The notes beneath the pieces were generated by a model. It was not told the DNA's origin. It worked only from the letters and a program-made list of their open reading frames with translations, and did not search any database. A stretch of DNA of 64,000 bases from NCBI RefSeq assembly GCF_017591425.1, contig NW_024466307.1, positions 4,665,001 through 4,729,000 on the forward strand. Direction: 5' to 3'. How positions within the stretch are numbered: position 1 is the first letter of the stretch; every line of letters begins with the position of its first letter. This DNA is from Ochotona curzoniae (Eukaryota; Chordata; Mammalia; Lagomorpha; Ochotonidae). The position numbers were made by a program, and so were the translations under genes. Positions 1-12,505 of this stretch are shown here, piece after piece.

Positions 1-620
1 TCAGCATGCATTTTACTAACAGCTTGACTATTTCTATAAAAATACAGAAAAAAGCAACTGCACATTTTGATTAAGCTTTCATTCAATTTTTAGATCAGTT
101 AGGGGAATGTTGCTATCCAAAATATGAGTGAAAGACATCTTTTATTTAGATTTAAAATTTCATTTTAATAACGACAGGATGCTGTTAACATAGGCACAGC
201 AGTAATACCAGAAAGAGTGGCCATGAATGTAAGGGAAGTCCACTTTGTGACCATGTTAGACAGAGGAAACACAGTCTCCAGAAAGTCCATAAAATCTATG
301 GTCTGTTGGGATACCCTCACTGAGACAAGTGTATAATTCCAACTACTATACAATGGATTTCCTTGTGGTCTTCAGTTAGAGAGCACTGATTTACTCGCAA
401 TACAGTTTAATTTTACTTACACCAGAATTGTATTAGGAGGTCATTTCCCCAAATAATCATTCTTACGGCTGCAGGAAAATGATGTAGCGTATCCCTAAGG
501 CTGCAGCAGGTAACACAACCATTGAAGTAAAATTACAAAGACGCGCTGTGTCAAGGAGAGCTACGAAAGAAACAAAAAGTCTCTTCTGCACAGGACTTGT
601 TTCTGATTCTTAATTTACTT
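1..620. other. unassigned AT-rich sequence
   Basis: No gene or repeat recognised. The open frames here are short and have no family signature. The sequence is ordinary low-CpG mammalian noncoding DNA. Confidence 0.6.
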
Positions 621-621
621 C

Positions 622-805
622 CAAATATTTATTTGAAACACAAAGTGGCAGAGACTGAGTGTGGGATAGGGTCCTTCTATCTGCTGGTTCACTACCCAAA
701 TGGCCACGATAGCCAGGACTGGACCAAGCAGAAGCCAAACACTGAAAACAGGGGTCTACCACAGGCCCACATACTTGAGCAGGTGTCTTAGCAGGAAACT
801 CAACC
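622..805 (-). mobile_element. old CSINE fragment
   Basis: Read on the minus strand this matches the 3' half of an older lagomorph SINE. It has a TTTATTTGAAA head, a GGCAGAGAC block, then CTGCTGGTTCACTACCCAAA and GCCAGGACTGGACCAAGCAG. It is diverged and lacks the 5' tRNA-like part. The short open frames crossing it on both strands are read-through of the repeat, not genes. Confidence 0.65.
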
Positions 806-1611
806 TGAAGTGTGATAAGATAAAATCTGTAGAATGAGGATCTATTCAATGCCTGATAAAACAATTCTATACATTAAAAGGTTTCACAAGTTTTGTACAG
901 TCCTGTGGAAGTCAGCATTTCATTAGCAGTATGCAATCCATTACTTTTCTTATGATATTTCAGTCTAAATATAGAATAGCTATCTTAAACAAGAGGTCAG
1001 ACACGACTTTACCTACAGGACCTAAATAAACTCTCACAGCCACCAAGTCCTAGCATTGTAGTGCAAAAGAGGCCACAGACAATACACATACAAGACAGTG
1101 TGGCAAGGAGTCAATCAAACCTTAAATATCAATTCAGATATCAATAAAAGTAATGGACGAGTTTTGCCTACAGGAGACGTTTTTTTTCTCCTGCTTTAAA
1201 TGGTGACTGAAAAGAAAAGCACTTTTTTGGTATGAAACAAAAACATCTCTAGATAATTGGAAAGAAAAATCTGCATAGGAACAAAGTGCATGTATTGAGA
1301 AATGAAAGCATGCGTCTTTCAACCGTATAGCTGATTAGTACGCAGTACTGCTTTGTGTATCTATAGGCTATACTGCAGTTAAGAAAATGCTATGAAGACT
1401 GCCTCAGCAAAAGACAGGAAGTAAGACTGAATGTTTTTCCTGACATAGCTGAGACAAAAAAAGAAAGATGCGTCTCAATCTGCAATGCAGAAATTAAATG
1501 ATCAAAATAAAATAGAAGAAGAAGGTAGAATGTTGAGAGGTAGAACTGGCACACTGCTTGCAATAGAAAACTAAGTTAACCTTTAAAGCTGAGAAGTCAA
1601 CGGCAAATGAA

Positions 1612-1672
1612 AGGGGTCTCCAAAAGTTAATAGAAAAATGTGGGTGATGAAAACCAGTACATGGGTTTCAAT
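1612..1672 (+). mobile_element. possible MITE-like fragment
   Basis: The segment starting GGTCTCCAAAAGTTAATAG and ending in ATGGGTTTCA resembles the first half of a short element also seen at 49452-49585. Both share a CTC-CAAAA-GTT-like terminus and an internal ATGGATTTCA-like word. Only the left half is readable here. Assignment to a mariner-type or other DNA transposon family is from memory and uncertain. Confidence 0.3.
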
Positions 1673-2706
1673 GACAACAATCATGACATAATAATTACAA
1701 ATTAACCCAGGAAAGTGGCACAAACATTTATGACCAGAAGCACACAAAAGAGATAGAAATACACTAATTACAGAACACTTAACACCCTATCTATTTTAAT
1801 AAAGAGGACAAAAAAACAAATGATACTCAATGTCATGAATAGAGCAGCTCTTAGGAATAGATAGCAAACTTCATGTTATAAGGAAAAGAGGCAGCATTTA
1901 CTGTTTGGAGGAAAAGGAACACATCTTAGATCATAGATCGATCTCGACAATTTGAAAGAAATAGTTACAGATAATCTTCTCTGCTCACAGTGATAAATGA
2001 TTAAAAAAAATGGAAAACAAAAACTCTACCACCAAGAAAAAAAATAATTCACACTATGAATTCATTAAAATTGTGAATAATATAATTTCAGAATTACTTA
2101 TGGGTTATAGAAAAAGCATGCAAATGTTTCTGAAAATTGCATAATAATTTATAGTTTTACACCAAACTTTAGAAAAATAGAGGGAAAATAATTGCTTAAT
2201 GATACATAATTAAAAATTGGCCCACTTTTCACAGCTATGTGCCAACATATTTCAACACAGAAAGACATGTAGCTTCTTAATCAGAGTAGGTAGAGAAAAT
2301 AAACTCCAAACAAACGCATTGCAGGACGAGAAGGTTGGAAACGCTAATCTTGCCGTCCCCTCCCAGCCATCTTCTATGAGTCTGTCCCCAACTTTACCTT
2401 ACACTGCTTTCCCTGACCTTTTCTAAATAATCCATTTATGTCTTCACTTTAATCTTGTTGGATATTTTGAAGTCCAAAAAACTCAATGTAGATTAGAGAA
2501 CAAGTGATAAAATCATAAAGAATAAAAGTTGATGAGATGTTTAATATAGTATATTTCTAGGAAATAGATTCTCAAATCAGATCTAAAGTGCATTTTCAAG
2601 TTGGAAAATGCTGAATATATTGAGTTAGGGTTATAAAGTCTATTCATATTGTACATATCCTTCTATTAGCATAAACTCTCTCAAAGGAAAAATAGGATAT
2701 GATTAA

Positions 2707-2722
2707 CCACCCACGTGGGTGG
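2707..2722. other. 16-bp perfect palindrome with central CACGTG
   Basis: CCACCCACGTGGGTGG is its own reverse complement and is centred on the E-box core CACGTG. It stands alone in AT-rich DNA with one CpG at its centre. It could be a bHLH-type binding site or simple chance; no neighbouring gene supports a role. Confidence 0.5.
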
Positions 2723-3397
2723 GTACTGAGTGGCTTTTGAAGCGTCCTCGGAGAAATATATGACTACTATTGTATATTCCTCTTATATAATTATAAAGCA
2801 TACACATATAACTTAAATATAACTAATTTTTTCAATTGTAAGTTTAAAATATATAGCCAAAAGCTCTTCATTCAAGTACCTCTAACCTTGGAAGAAATAG
2901 TCTCTACTGAACTTGATACCTAGGGAATTTCACCATGTCTCACAAAATGAGAATTTTTTCCTACCTCTCTCTGATTCAAAACTAATTAGCAACTGAAAAG
3001 AAAGCTAGTTTAGTCTTTTTTTTTTTTTTTACGGGATGATTAATGAAACTACATGGATATCTCTTGGAGCAATACCTATAACTTCCTTAGTCAGTTCAGA
3101 TACTACAGAATCAAATACTGCTTTTGTTTACTTATTTTGCACAAATAGTAGAAAAATAAGCTGAATTCATAGTGGATTTTATCGGAGTCCAATGAAACTA
3201 TGACAGTACAGCATTTCTATCACAGATAATTTTATGATTCAAAGTTTATAGAATTGGAAATTCTAATTCAGTAGGTAGAAAAATCCAACAGATTGCTTTT
3301 AACTCCTATGATACAAAGCGTACAGTTTCCATTAATGTATCAAAAATTAAGGAGCAGGAACTCAGTACAGAAGTTAAGTCACTTGTCTGGACAAGTT

Positions 3398-3632
3398 CCA
3401 ATTAGCTTGCTTCTGGTCAAGCATTGTGCTGTCACACACTTGGGAGGGAGCAGGTTGTGTCTCAAGAACAGAATCCCTATAACCCACATGGAAGATGCAG
3501 AGTGAGCTTCAGTCCGAACCAGATCTGGTATCTGCATTTTGGGGTGTGAAAAGAGGATAGGTAATCTCATTCATTCTCTCTCTCTCTTCTTTCTCTCTGT
3601 GTCTGCCTTACAAATAAACTAAAAATACATAT
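3398..3632 (+). mobile_element. old CSINE, 5'-truncated
   Basis: Plus-strand order matches the older SINE consensus. CACTTGGGAGGGAGCAGGTTG is followed by ATAACCCACATGGAAGATGCAG, then a CT-rich run, CTGCCTTACAAATAAACTAAAAA and the A-rich end. The 5' tRNA-like head is missing. Divergence is high, so this is an early insertion. Confidence 0.7.
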
Positions 3633-3635
3633 GTA

Positions 3636-3800
3636 TTTTAAATTGAGCACCTTGTTTGTGCTTGGGGATATAAGCTCAAGAAATAATTTATGTTCCTTCA
3701 AGTACCTGCCTCTAAACTAAGAGAGGTGAAAAATAATATTAAACATTGCTAGGGCAGTATAGTCAGTGGTGAAATAAATTCTAGTGTGTTTCAAGAGACA
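3636..3800 (+). mobile_element. L2-type LINE 3' fragment
   Basis: ATTGAGCACCTTGTTTGTGC followed by TTGGGGATATAAGC and a TTCAAGTACCTGCC block follows the known L2 3' consensus order (last-in-line 'caggcactgtgct..ggggataca..gttcctgccctcaagg'). It is heavily mutated, as expected for an element fixed before the mammalian radiation. Confidence 0.55.
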
Positions 3801-5330
3801 CTTAGCAAAAAAAAAAAACACATTATCTCCCAACCCATGAAATAATTAAGAATTTTTAAGTTGCAAACTTGAAAGAGAGGTTAAAATGATGGAGATCTAT
3901 TTTAAAACATACTGTTAAGGAAAAGTAAAAGTGATACTGAAGAAGTAACAATATTTCTGCTTCTCAGTAGTAGTCAACGATACATTTGTAAACTAAAAAG
4001 GCAGCACTTACAATATTAAGCCCAAATGAAACTGGGGGAATAAGCAGCAAAAAGAACTGTCAGTACTTGAGTAAGTCCAATCAATCAAATGTTCACATTC
4101 AGGCCCATGTTTCCAAAAGATACCACTCTTGGAATAGTACAAAACAATCCACCGGGTTCACAATGAAACTGCTACAGGCTGTTGAAGGTTGCTCACCTGC
4201 ATTGACATTTTGGGTTGAGTAAATCAAAGGAAGGAAGTTTCAAATAACTGCTTCATATTTAACCACCTGGGAAAATCACAAAGCAGGAGTCAAGCGAGAA
4301 AAGATGCCAACAATTTGAGTTCCTATCTAGCAAACTGGACACGAGTTACAAGATTGTCCTCCAAGGTGTTATGAGGGCAAAGTGGAGTCTGAAAGATCTG
4401 CTTTAGCCCTTTCCAGAGCTCGGACAAGAGAAGACGGCATTTGAAGTAAGAAATAGGTTTGGAGATCCTGAAGGAAGAGGTTTATTAATATGGAAATACA
4501 GAGAGCAGGAGCTGGGTGATTGACAGACTGGATGACAAAAGACTGCAGAACTTTTTTTTTTTTCAGACAATACCAAATGCTGTATGGTTTTGAATGTGGT
4601 AGAATAAGCCAAACTTTGCCTTCATGATAAAGCTGTCATTACTTCTCTGAGAAATATTTCCTCAGTAGACCAAGCCAAGTTAAAATGCAAGAAATTTTAA
4701 AAATCTGAGGAAATAATAGAAACAAAACTTTTTTACTTTCAAGTCTGGACAGTGGTGGAAAGAAAGAAGGAAAAACTATGCTGAGGAGAGTTGTGTGTGT
4801 GTTTGAAGTTTTTGTTTAGCATTTGGAACAAGAATATCAAAAGACTGAGAGTATATTTCAATGATGAAAACTGATAATAAGATCAACAGCAAAATTTTCA
4901 AACTAAACAAATTTCAAATTTTTTCTTAACTGCCTTAGAAATATAGAGGCAAGAGTGTCCATGGCAGCATGAGACTAGGGGATGTCTAGGGATGGGAGGA
5001 AGAAACAAAACACATTTTGGTGACCTTGGTCCTAGAAAATAACGGTACTGAGTCTTCTTCAATGGATGTAAGAGTGAGGGAAGTGGAAAATAAAAGCCTT
5101 TGGTTTTGGAGTCTTCTCTACTGTCTAAGTGATGCCACTGCTAATTTAAGCCATCTTTTTGTTCTTTTTTCCTCTACTCTAAGCAAGAGCTGCTTATCAC
5201 TGCTGATTTTCCATGTTGGAGAGGCAGACATAGTTGTTGACGTCCTATGGAGAACGAAAATGAGACTTGCCAAGTAGCATCAAAGTGATCACGTAACATT
5301 CTCAGGCTCTTATTGCCACCAGTGCTTGCT
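3801..5330. other. unassigned sequence
   Basis: I recognise nothing coding or repetitive here beyond short A or T runs. A purine-rich stretch near 4300-4560 and an 86-codon frame at 5017-5277 have no family signature. Confidence 0.5.
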
Positions 5331-5332
5331 AA

Positions 5333-5466
5333 ATGGAAACTACAGCAAATAACCTCCCTGCGTGAATTCAATTCTTCATGTGTCAAATTGGTATAATAAT
5401 ACCTATTCTTCTCACAAGGGTATCTTAAAGATTAATTAGCCAAGTACTTGGGAGATGGAAAGGATA
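5333..5466 (+). mobile_element. MIR SINE
   Basis: The blocks AATAACCTCCCTGCG, TCATGTGTCAAATTGG, TATAATAATACCTATTCTTC, TCACAAGGGTATCTTAAAGA and AAGTACTTGG occur in the order of the 3' half of the mammalian-wide MIR consensus. The element is ancient and immobile. Confidence 0.75.
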
Positions 5467-7571
5467 CAGAAGCACTAAATATTCATATTCATTAACAGTC
5501 TGTCTTAAAATAATGAAATCCAACTATCTCCAGAGTAACTCATCATTCAAGAGAAAACATGGACAAAGACTTTGTTCTTCATGGTGTAAGACGTCCTTGT
5601 GCTATCTTTATATCTTCCTCCTTGGTCTCATTTCTCCCCTTACCTCTCTCTCTCCTCCTTTCCTGTGTCTTTCATCCTCTCCAAATCCACCATCCATGCT
5701 TAGACTTGAGTAAATGGCAAAACAACCACTCTTACTTTGAATTTCTTCTAAGTGATTTGATCTAAGTGCCTACAGGTATAAAGTAAACAAGAATCATTAC
5801 CTTTAGATCATCTAAATTAGCTGGATGATGCCACAATAAAACTTCAAGCATTCCATAATAGTTGTATCATAGTAAGTATAAATGAAAGTGACTGAGGTAA
5901 CTGTTACTCATGGTGAGTACTTTAGAACAGTCATATGCGGATTTATGTCAAGGATAGTGGGAGCACACAAGGAAAGGGCTATTTTTAATTCCACTGAGGC
6001 AAGAGGAAAAAATGAGTCATAAACTACAATATCTAAAAAGAACTGCAAAAAAACCACAATAGTTTGCTATGTTTCAGACTGGGTTCTGTGAAATGTATAC
6101 AATGCAATCTTGCTATCTTGTGAAAGTATTAGGATGTTTTGTATCAAGACGTTTAAGTCACATGGCACAAAAATAATGAAATTTAAATTGCATTTCCAAA
6201 ATTGAAAAGGCAGTGATATCCTGTCCAGACTGATTTAGTCTTATTGAAGCTGTGAAAGTAGAAAGCAAATTTTTGAAGGAGAAAGGCAGAGAGAACAGAA
6301 TACTTAGCAAGGAGATTGATGCTTCAAATTACAATTGAAAATTCACTTAACCGTTGGCAGTATTATTGGTTTCTCAAATTATCTTTGCTGGACTGGTCTA
6401 ATTTATCTTCAGTTGTGTGGTTACGATGTTTGTTGTGTTTTATTAAAAAGGCCTAAAAAATAAAAGTGTTAGAATAGAGACTTACATGAGACGCCACTAC
6501 CTGTTAACACATGGTATGTGACTCTTACCAATGAGGGACAAAATAAACACAATGAAAGAGCCCATGTCCTGGTGTGATCAGGGTCAGGTTTTGCTATCAC
6601 ATGTTTTTAGTTTAGCCTTGTGTGTATTTGTGTGTATCAATTTGTCACATCATGTAGATCAATCTATAGTTCTAGAAGACAGGAGCAGTCTAGGAGTAAC
6701 GTTCATTCTACTGTAAGGATATGAAACAACACACCTTTTTTACTGTTATGCCATTTGGTCTTAATAATCTATCAACTTACAACGTATTATATGATTCCTG
6801 ATTTGTATTTTGTACTCTTTCGGTATTAGAAATGTCATTCCCTCCTTTGCCATCTGTATCCACACGAGTAGGTCTCTGGGTCTTGCTTGGCATTGCTACC
6901 TTTTGAATATCTCCACTTAGAAAAAAAAAATTCTGCAATTGACAACCCTACCAATATGGTATTTATCTATAAGCAACATAAACTGAATCTCATCATAATA
7001 ACTAAGGTAAAGAGAAAATGACGCAAGTATAATTTATCTAAAGAATTGGTGCAAAATCTGAGAAGCAAAGCTTTCAAAAGTTGAGAAAACACCACGATTT
7101 CAAATGGTTAGAGCAGGTATTATTGCATAGTGGGCCAAGAGTCACCACATGACAGTGGTCAACTTCACGCACTGGTGTTTTTATTTTTCTAGAATGAAAG
7201 TTAAGGTAACAACAACAACAACAAAAAAGCAGGACATATCATTATTTCATTAGTTACTTGAAGGCTGCTCCCTGTGACTGCATCACAGGGCTGAGGGACG
7301 GAGAAAGGCAGGGATAAGTGAGTCAGCCATCACTGAAGCCCTTGGTGAGCATGAGCACTTGGGTTTCTTGCATCCCCTTGATGAATACTGTGGGAATGCA
7401 CACACTACTTTATCCTCAGTCTTCCCAGCACCTGTGAGAAGGGATGGGAGATACTGCTCTGTGATGTCTACCTCTAATGGAGAAATTGTAGGCACAGGAT
7501 TTCCTGCTACATAGCTGCATACCTTCTTACTGTTGTTTTTGGTTTGGTTTGGTTTGGTTTGGGGGATTTTT
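5467..7571. other. unassigned AT-rich stretch
   Basis: No gene recognised. The segment includes a short AAC tract near 7208-7226 and the GGTTT tract described separately. A 130-codon minus-strand frame at 7283-7675 runs through that tract and into the neighbouring SINE and looks like chance. Confidence 0.5.
7541..7562 (+). repeat. (GGTTT)n simple repeat
   Basis: Four copies of GGTTT in tandem followed by GG. It lies just upstream of a minus-strand SINE start. Confidence 0.9.
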
Positions 7572-7692
7572 GTTTTAAGATGTATGTATTTATTTGAAAG
7601 GGAGCAGCTGGGACCAGGACCAACAGGCACATGGTTTGCTGGCATCACGGGTAGTAGCTTTGCCTGCTCCACCACAGTGCTGGCATTTTCTT
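7572..7692 (-). mobile_element. old CSINE with internal deletion
   Basis: The 3' head (AAGATGTATGTATTTATTTGAAAG) jumps directly to the 5' part (GCAGCTGGGACCAGGACCAA, then GCTGGCATCACGGGTAGTAG and CCACCACAGTGCTGGC). The middle of the element, about 170 bases of the usual length, is missing. The remaining blocks are in minus-strand order. Confidence 0.65.
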
Positions 7693-8284
7693 ACTGATAT
7701 CTGGATACACAGTAAGATTTTCTTGTGCACTATGAAGAAAATTGGCACCTGTTTTCCATTTGGGGTTACTGTCAACTTACTGTTTAAGAGGGGGGAAAAA
7801 AAACCAGCCATAATAAAAATTACCAGCTGCCAAGCAAGTTAGTTCCACCCAAAATTACCCATTTGCTTTTCTCTCTGTTTTTCATATTCATCTGATGGCA
7901 GCCTTATTTTTTTTATTTCCTTTGCTTATGTACGTATTTAGTGGTAGGGATAGCATGAAAAGTTCTACCCCATTATGTCTGAAAACAGAAGCTTGAAAGC
8001 TATCATTAAAAAGTTAGTCCTTTTAGCAATAAAATATCCTTACACTCCCCAAATACCAATTATAAATAAATCACTGATAAATGATTTCTAGGAGACGGCT
8101 GTAACTAGTTTATCAGGTTCATTTCTGTACAATCTTTCCACGGATACATGATTCCATTTCTCTTGGAGAAATAGCTATTAGTGGTATCAACAGAACAAAT
8201 AGTAGCCACAGGAATAGCTTTATATAAAATGCCAGAATTCTTTAAGCTTGCTGTTTATTTCTCTGCATTTTTTTGAAATGGTTT
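7693..8284. other. unassigned sequence
   Basis: No gene seen. Because a minus-strand L1 remnant lies just downstream (8530-9235), part of 8080-8280 could be the more 3' end of that L1, but the match is too weak to call. Confidence 0.4.
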
Positions 8285-8517
8285 TAAAGATTTAATCACT
8301 TACTCATTTAAAAGGCAACAGCCAGGTTAAGGCTAGGCCACAGCCAGGAGCCAGTCTCTGACCTGGCGGGCAAAAGCACAAGTGCCTGGTCCATTAGCCC
8401 CTTTCCCAGGCAGGCTAGCAGGAGGCTGGATTGGAAGTGGAGAAGCTGGGACTTGAACCAAACTATGATATGTGCTGAAATCAGCCCAAGTCGTTGCTCA
8501 ACAAGCTGCAGCCAGAG
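8285..8517 (-). mobile_element. old CSINE
   Basis: Minus-strand order holds: TTTAAAGATTTAATCACTTA, CAGCCAGGAGCCAGT, CTTTCCCAGGCAGGCTAGCAGG, CTGGATTGGAAGTGGAG and GGGACTTGAACC. The middle is partly rearranged. It lies against the L1 ORF2 remnant at 8530 and may have inserted into that L1. Confidence 0.7.
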
Positions 8518-8529
8518 GCTGAACCTTCT

Positions 8530-9235
8530 CTTGAGTGTTTGAAGAATCTATTTGTTTCTATATTGTTGTAAACCCATGATGTGGCAAAGCTATTGGAGAA
8601 TCCACAATGCAATGGTATTTCATTGTATTTTTAACTTGCATTTCCCTAATGATTGATAGTACTGAGTATCATTTCAGGTACTTGTTTACCACAATTCTTG
8701 CAACACAAGATCTCGTACCTAATCTCCTAAACTCTTTCCTAGAGGTTTCCTCTTTTTTAACATATTTTACTGAAGTCTATAACTAAGCTGTGTATTTTGA
8801 GAGGAATATAGCAAAATACTTCTGCACGTGGATCTAAGATATTCCCACATTGTCTCTTGAAATGCTGGCTTCCATTTTACAGAATCACATTTATACGCTT
8901 GTCAAAAATAACTGAACAACTGTGCAGAACTCCATTTTGCCTATTGATATCTTTGTCTATCTTTATGTCAATTATCCACTGATGCTAATGCGAGTTATGG
9001 GAATCTTGAAGTCAGAGCAGGTAAGTCCTTCAGATGTGTCCCTCTGTCTAAAAGTGATCATACTAGATAATTTCTAATATAATATTCATTTTGTAAGAAT
9101 CTGGTCTGCCTGGCTTTTATATAGACGGCTTTGAATCTACACAACGTTTTACAAAGAACTGGCATCTTGTCAATACTACGTGTTCTGATCAGTATCACAT
9201 CTCTGCTCCTTCCTTGCATCTATGCTGGCGTGTAT
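8530..9235 (-). mobile_element. L1 LINE ORF2 remnant (C-terminal region)
   Basis: Read on the plus strand, the segment follows the antisense of mammalian L1 ORF2 downstream of the reverse transcriptase. Examples are TTTCATTGTATTTTTAACTTGCATTTCCCTAATG (8619-8652), CTTCTGCACGTGGATCTAAG, CTTGTCAAAAATAACTGAAC, GATATCTTTGTCTATCTTTATG, AATCTTGAAGTCAG and GCTTTGAATCTACAC. The coding strand is therefore minus. Stops and indels occur in every frame, so it is a dead fragment of an old L1. The assignment rests on recall of the L1 consensus. Confidence 0.7.
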
Positions 9236-9254
9236 CGCACTTTCATTATACCCA

Positions 9255-9480
9255 TTTCCGTTGCTGGGTAAGAACTCACTCCTACCCAAATGTGTCCACA
9301 TCCTACCTTCTGGTGCCAGCAAATATATATCTAACATGGCAAAAGGGGGCTTTCCGAATGAGACCTACCTAAGGATTTTGACACAGGAATTATTCAAATG
9401 AGAGCACAAAGGCATAGAAGACAGGGGATATGACATGTGGTAGAAGCAGGAGAGAGAAGGATGTGATGGGAACACCAAGG
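9255..9480 (+). mobile_element. MaLR/MLT1-like LTR fragment
   Basis: AATGTGTCCACATCCTACC, AACATGGCAAAAGGGGGCTT and the purine-rich GGTAGAAGCAGGAGAGAGAAG follow the order of the ERVL-MaLR LTR consensus. Only a middle part is readable. It is an ancient LTR relic with no coding sequence attached. Confidence 0.5.
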
Positions 9481-12214
9481 AATGCAGGCTACCCCTAAAA
9501 TCCAGAAAATGGCAAATTCCTTCCATTTGGCCTTTCACAAAAATACCACCCGTATCTGGTATTCTCTCAGTGCCTTTTCTAGACCAGAATAACACCAATT
9601 TCTGTTGCTTGAGTCCCTAAATTTACAATAGTTGATCACAGAATCCACAGGAAATAAATCTAGCCATCTATTAATATTTTTATAACTAGGGTGAATCTAT
9701 ATTATTCAAATATGTATGCATCCACTTGACAGTTTAATTGCAAATAAAACATCTGATTTTATTGTACCTTCTGTTTCAAACTCTCTGGCTAGAAACGGGA
9801 TGTGAAAAATTGGGAGATAAAAACGGTAATTGTTCCAAAATCATAAACAATAAAGTCCAGTATGATTGTGTTTTGTATTCCATCTGTAATTTGTTTTTAA
9901 TCTGGTAGCCTGTTAACTCCAACTCAGCACGGACGTGTCTTTCTTTATTGGGAGAACACCATGTCACACTAGAAAGTTGTCCAATGAATGGTGACTAATG
10001 TACAGTGTCCTCTGCTCCACCTAATCCCACAGAAAATCACATTCATTTCTGGTTGCAGAGTATTCAAATTAGATTTGGGGGAATAACCTCGATTTTTTTT
10101 CTGCATAATTCTCTGTAAGGATTAAACACAACAACAACAAAAAATGGTGCATCTGGCATTTTATAAAATTTTAGAATAAGTACAAAGTGAAAAGTAACAA
10201 TAAAATTTGCCGGCACTGCATCTTACAATTTCTTTTAATATTTTTAATTGTACAAATATATGCATGTACACTTTATGTTATATTTATATTTCTATTAGAT
10301 TTCTTTGGATTAAGTCATTAGTTTAGATTGCAAGTTAAAGCATTCACTTTTTTCATGAAGCTATTCATTCACTGTTATTTTTAGCTCCTTGCATGTTTTT
10401 CAATATATTGGGGTAGGCCATAACAATGAAAATTTTATTTATTTTTGAGACAGAAATATTTCAAAATTATTATTCTCGCATTCATTAAATGTTTTAAAAC
10501 AAATATGCTGAAGGCAGCTAAAACACTGAGCATGAAATTGCCAATTGATGAAAAGTTATGCTAGATTTGTTTTCAGAATTATAATTTATTTCTGTTTTTT
10601 AATAATTTCCCATTTTTACCTTTTGTTTTTGTTACAGACCCAAGGTTGCTATGTCCTCTGTTAATATGAGTACAAATATATGTATGTTCCTATCTGGCAT
10701 TAGGCAAAGATTGAATTATGAAGTTAAACGGATTTTACTTTCATGGATTATGTATAAACATAAACAATTTCTAATTTTATACCAACTAGGAAGAAAAAAA
10801 TGTTCTCCTGTCTGGACTAATTTGGGTTTTGTTGTAACTATTTTATTAAAAAATAAAAACAAAACAAAATTTAAAAGGTTTTGATTGCAATTGACCAAAA
10901 TATTTCCAGAAATATCTCCAAACAGCTGAACAAAATAAACACAATAAAATTCTCTATTGACAGTTTCCTCATTTGTAAGTTGAAGCAATAAAGAAACATC
11001 TTGTGAAGGCATGTGCAGGCATAATAAAGTAGAATATTAGTTAGGAAAAACTCTGCTATCAACACACAAGACTTTTACAAACCCCATTCACTCTATTAAA
11101 AGAAGACCGAAATATGTCTTTATTAATAAATGATGTTATATTTGCACTATATATATGTATATCCTCAACCATATTCAAAGCATATTTTTAATTCAATGTC
11201 TTTAAAATAATCTCTGCATAAATTTATCTCATGAGTCTCATTAGAAAAATAAATTAAAAATTAATATTTTATAATCTGATTAATATATATGTAGCATTTA
11301 ACACAGAGCACCAAAGTGGGTTGTTTTTAACTTGCAAAATTGGCTATTAATAAATAAACACTAAAATAGTCTATAAAATCATCAGTGTACTGAGGCAGTA
11401 GTTAAAGGGGGGAAATTCAATTTTTTTGCTATCAATGCTCAAGGTATTAAAAACTGCAGTTTAGCATATATACTTATGTTGATGAAGTTTCATTTGTTAT
11501 AAAAGAGTGAATTATTCAAGTTAATTGATATAAAACATTTCTTTCAGTTTATATAAAGCATTTCTATTTCAATGTTAATGCTTTAGTATATGTCTATTTT
11601 ATTAATTTTTATGACTTCTGTCACAAATGATCAGATCATTGGCAGTTTCAAATAAGAGATGCTTTCTCCTGAAGTCACCACTCGGACATGGATAGTACAG
11701 GCTGAACCTAGGAATCGGCATGGATGTGCTGCCTCCAGAGGCTCCCAAGGAATATGCACAGTTGGCGGCTTCCTGCCTCTAAGATACATCTCATATGTCT
11801 CTGTGAACACATTGCTTGATCTTCTGTCTTAAATGTAACATTGGGAGGAAACAGAAGAAAACATCAAATAGTTCTCAAGGGAATGGAAAAAAAACCATGG
11901 CCGAAGGGTACAAACTTACAGAGATATGAAAGAAAAAGCTGCAAAGTAAAATGTGCAAGACGGAGACTACAGATAGTAAGATTGTGTGGTGCCGAAGCTT
12001 CATTTAAAAAGCAGATTTTAGCGATTCTTAACACATACACGAGAAATGTAAACCATGGGACATGATGCGTTGGCTTGACTGTATTAATCACATCACATTT
12101 TAAAGCTATATTTAAAACATTATGGTGTATACCTTAAACATATACAATTTAAAAAAATTTCACAGATTCTTACTAAATAATCATTAAGTTGTCCAATTGG
12201 AACACTCAAATTTT
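9481..12214. other. very AT-rich unassigned stretch
   Basis: No gene seen. AT content is notably high around 10200-11600, with many TATA and ATTT runs. The 77-codon (10651-10884) and 98-codon (10716-11012) frames on opposite strands overlap and are consistent with chance. A short MIR-like word lies at 10955-10995. Confidence 0.5.
10955..10995 (+). mobile_element. possible MIR core fragment
   Basis: CAGTTTCCTCATTTGTAAGT followed by TGAAGCAATAA resembles the MIR word 'cagtttcctcatctgtaaaatg'. It is only about 30 bases, so chance cannot be excluded. Confidence 0.4.
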
Positions 12215-12505
12215 ATTTTTGAGGAATGAGGTTTGTATCCCAGCTCCACTGAAAATTCCAGTTGTTTGCTGTTGTATAGCATTAGAGAAAGCAGATGATG
12301 CTTCAATTACTTGAGACCCTACAACTGGGACATGGATTAATTTCCTGGCTGGTGCTTTTGCTGTGGTTCAACCCTACCTGCTGTGGGCATTTTGGGAATG
12401 ATACAGTACATGGAAGCTTACTGCCTAACTGCATGTCTGTCTCTTTGTAACTTGCCCCAACTCTCTGCCTTTCAAAACACAAACAAACAAACAACAACAA
12501 TACTT
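12215..12505 (+). mobile_element. old CSINE, nearly full length
   Basis: Plus-strand blocks occur in order: GTATCCCAGCTCCACTG, AAAGCAGATGATGCTTCAAT, TACAACTGGGACATGGATTA, TTCCTGGCTGGTGC, CTGTGGGCATTTTGGGAATG, then TCTCTGCCTTTCAAAACACA with an (AAAC)n/(AAC)n tail. It is an older subfamily than the AATAAAAATAAATAAATC-tailed copies. Confidence 0.7.

Larger units (their letters stand above)
806..3395. other. unassigned AT-rich stretch
   Basis: There is no recognisable gene. The stretch contains a possible MITE fragment (1612-1672), a 16-bp palindrome (2707-2722) and a T run (about 3017-3030). A 69-codon frame at 2217-2426 has no recognisable domain. The remainder could be old, unreadable repeat or unique DNA. 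Confidence 0.5.

Noticed and set aside
8883..9020. Exon-like interval with TTTTACAG acceptor and GAGCAG/GTAAGT donor, 138 bases.
   Set aside because: All three frames contain stops, and the interval lies in the L1 ORF2 antisense remnant.
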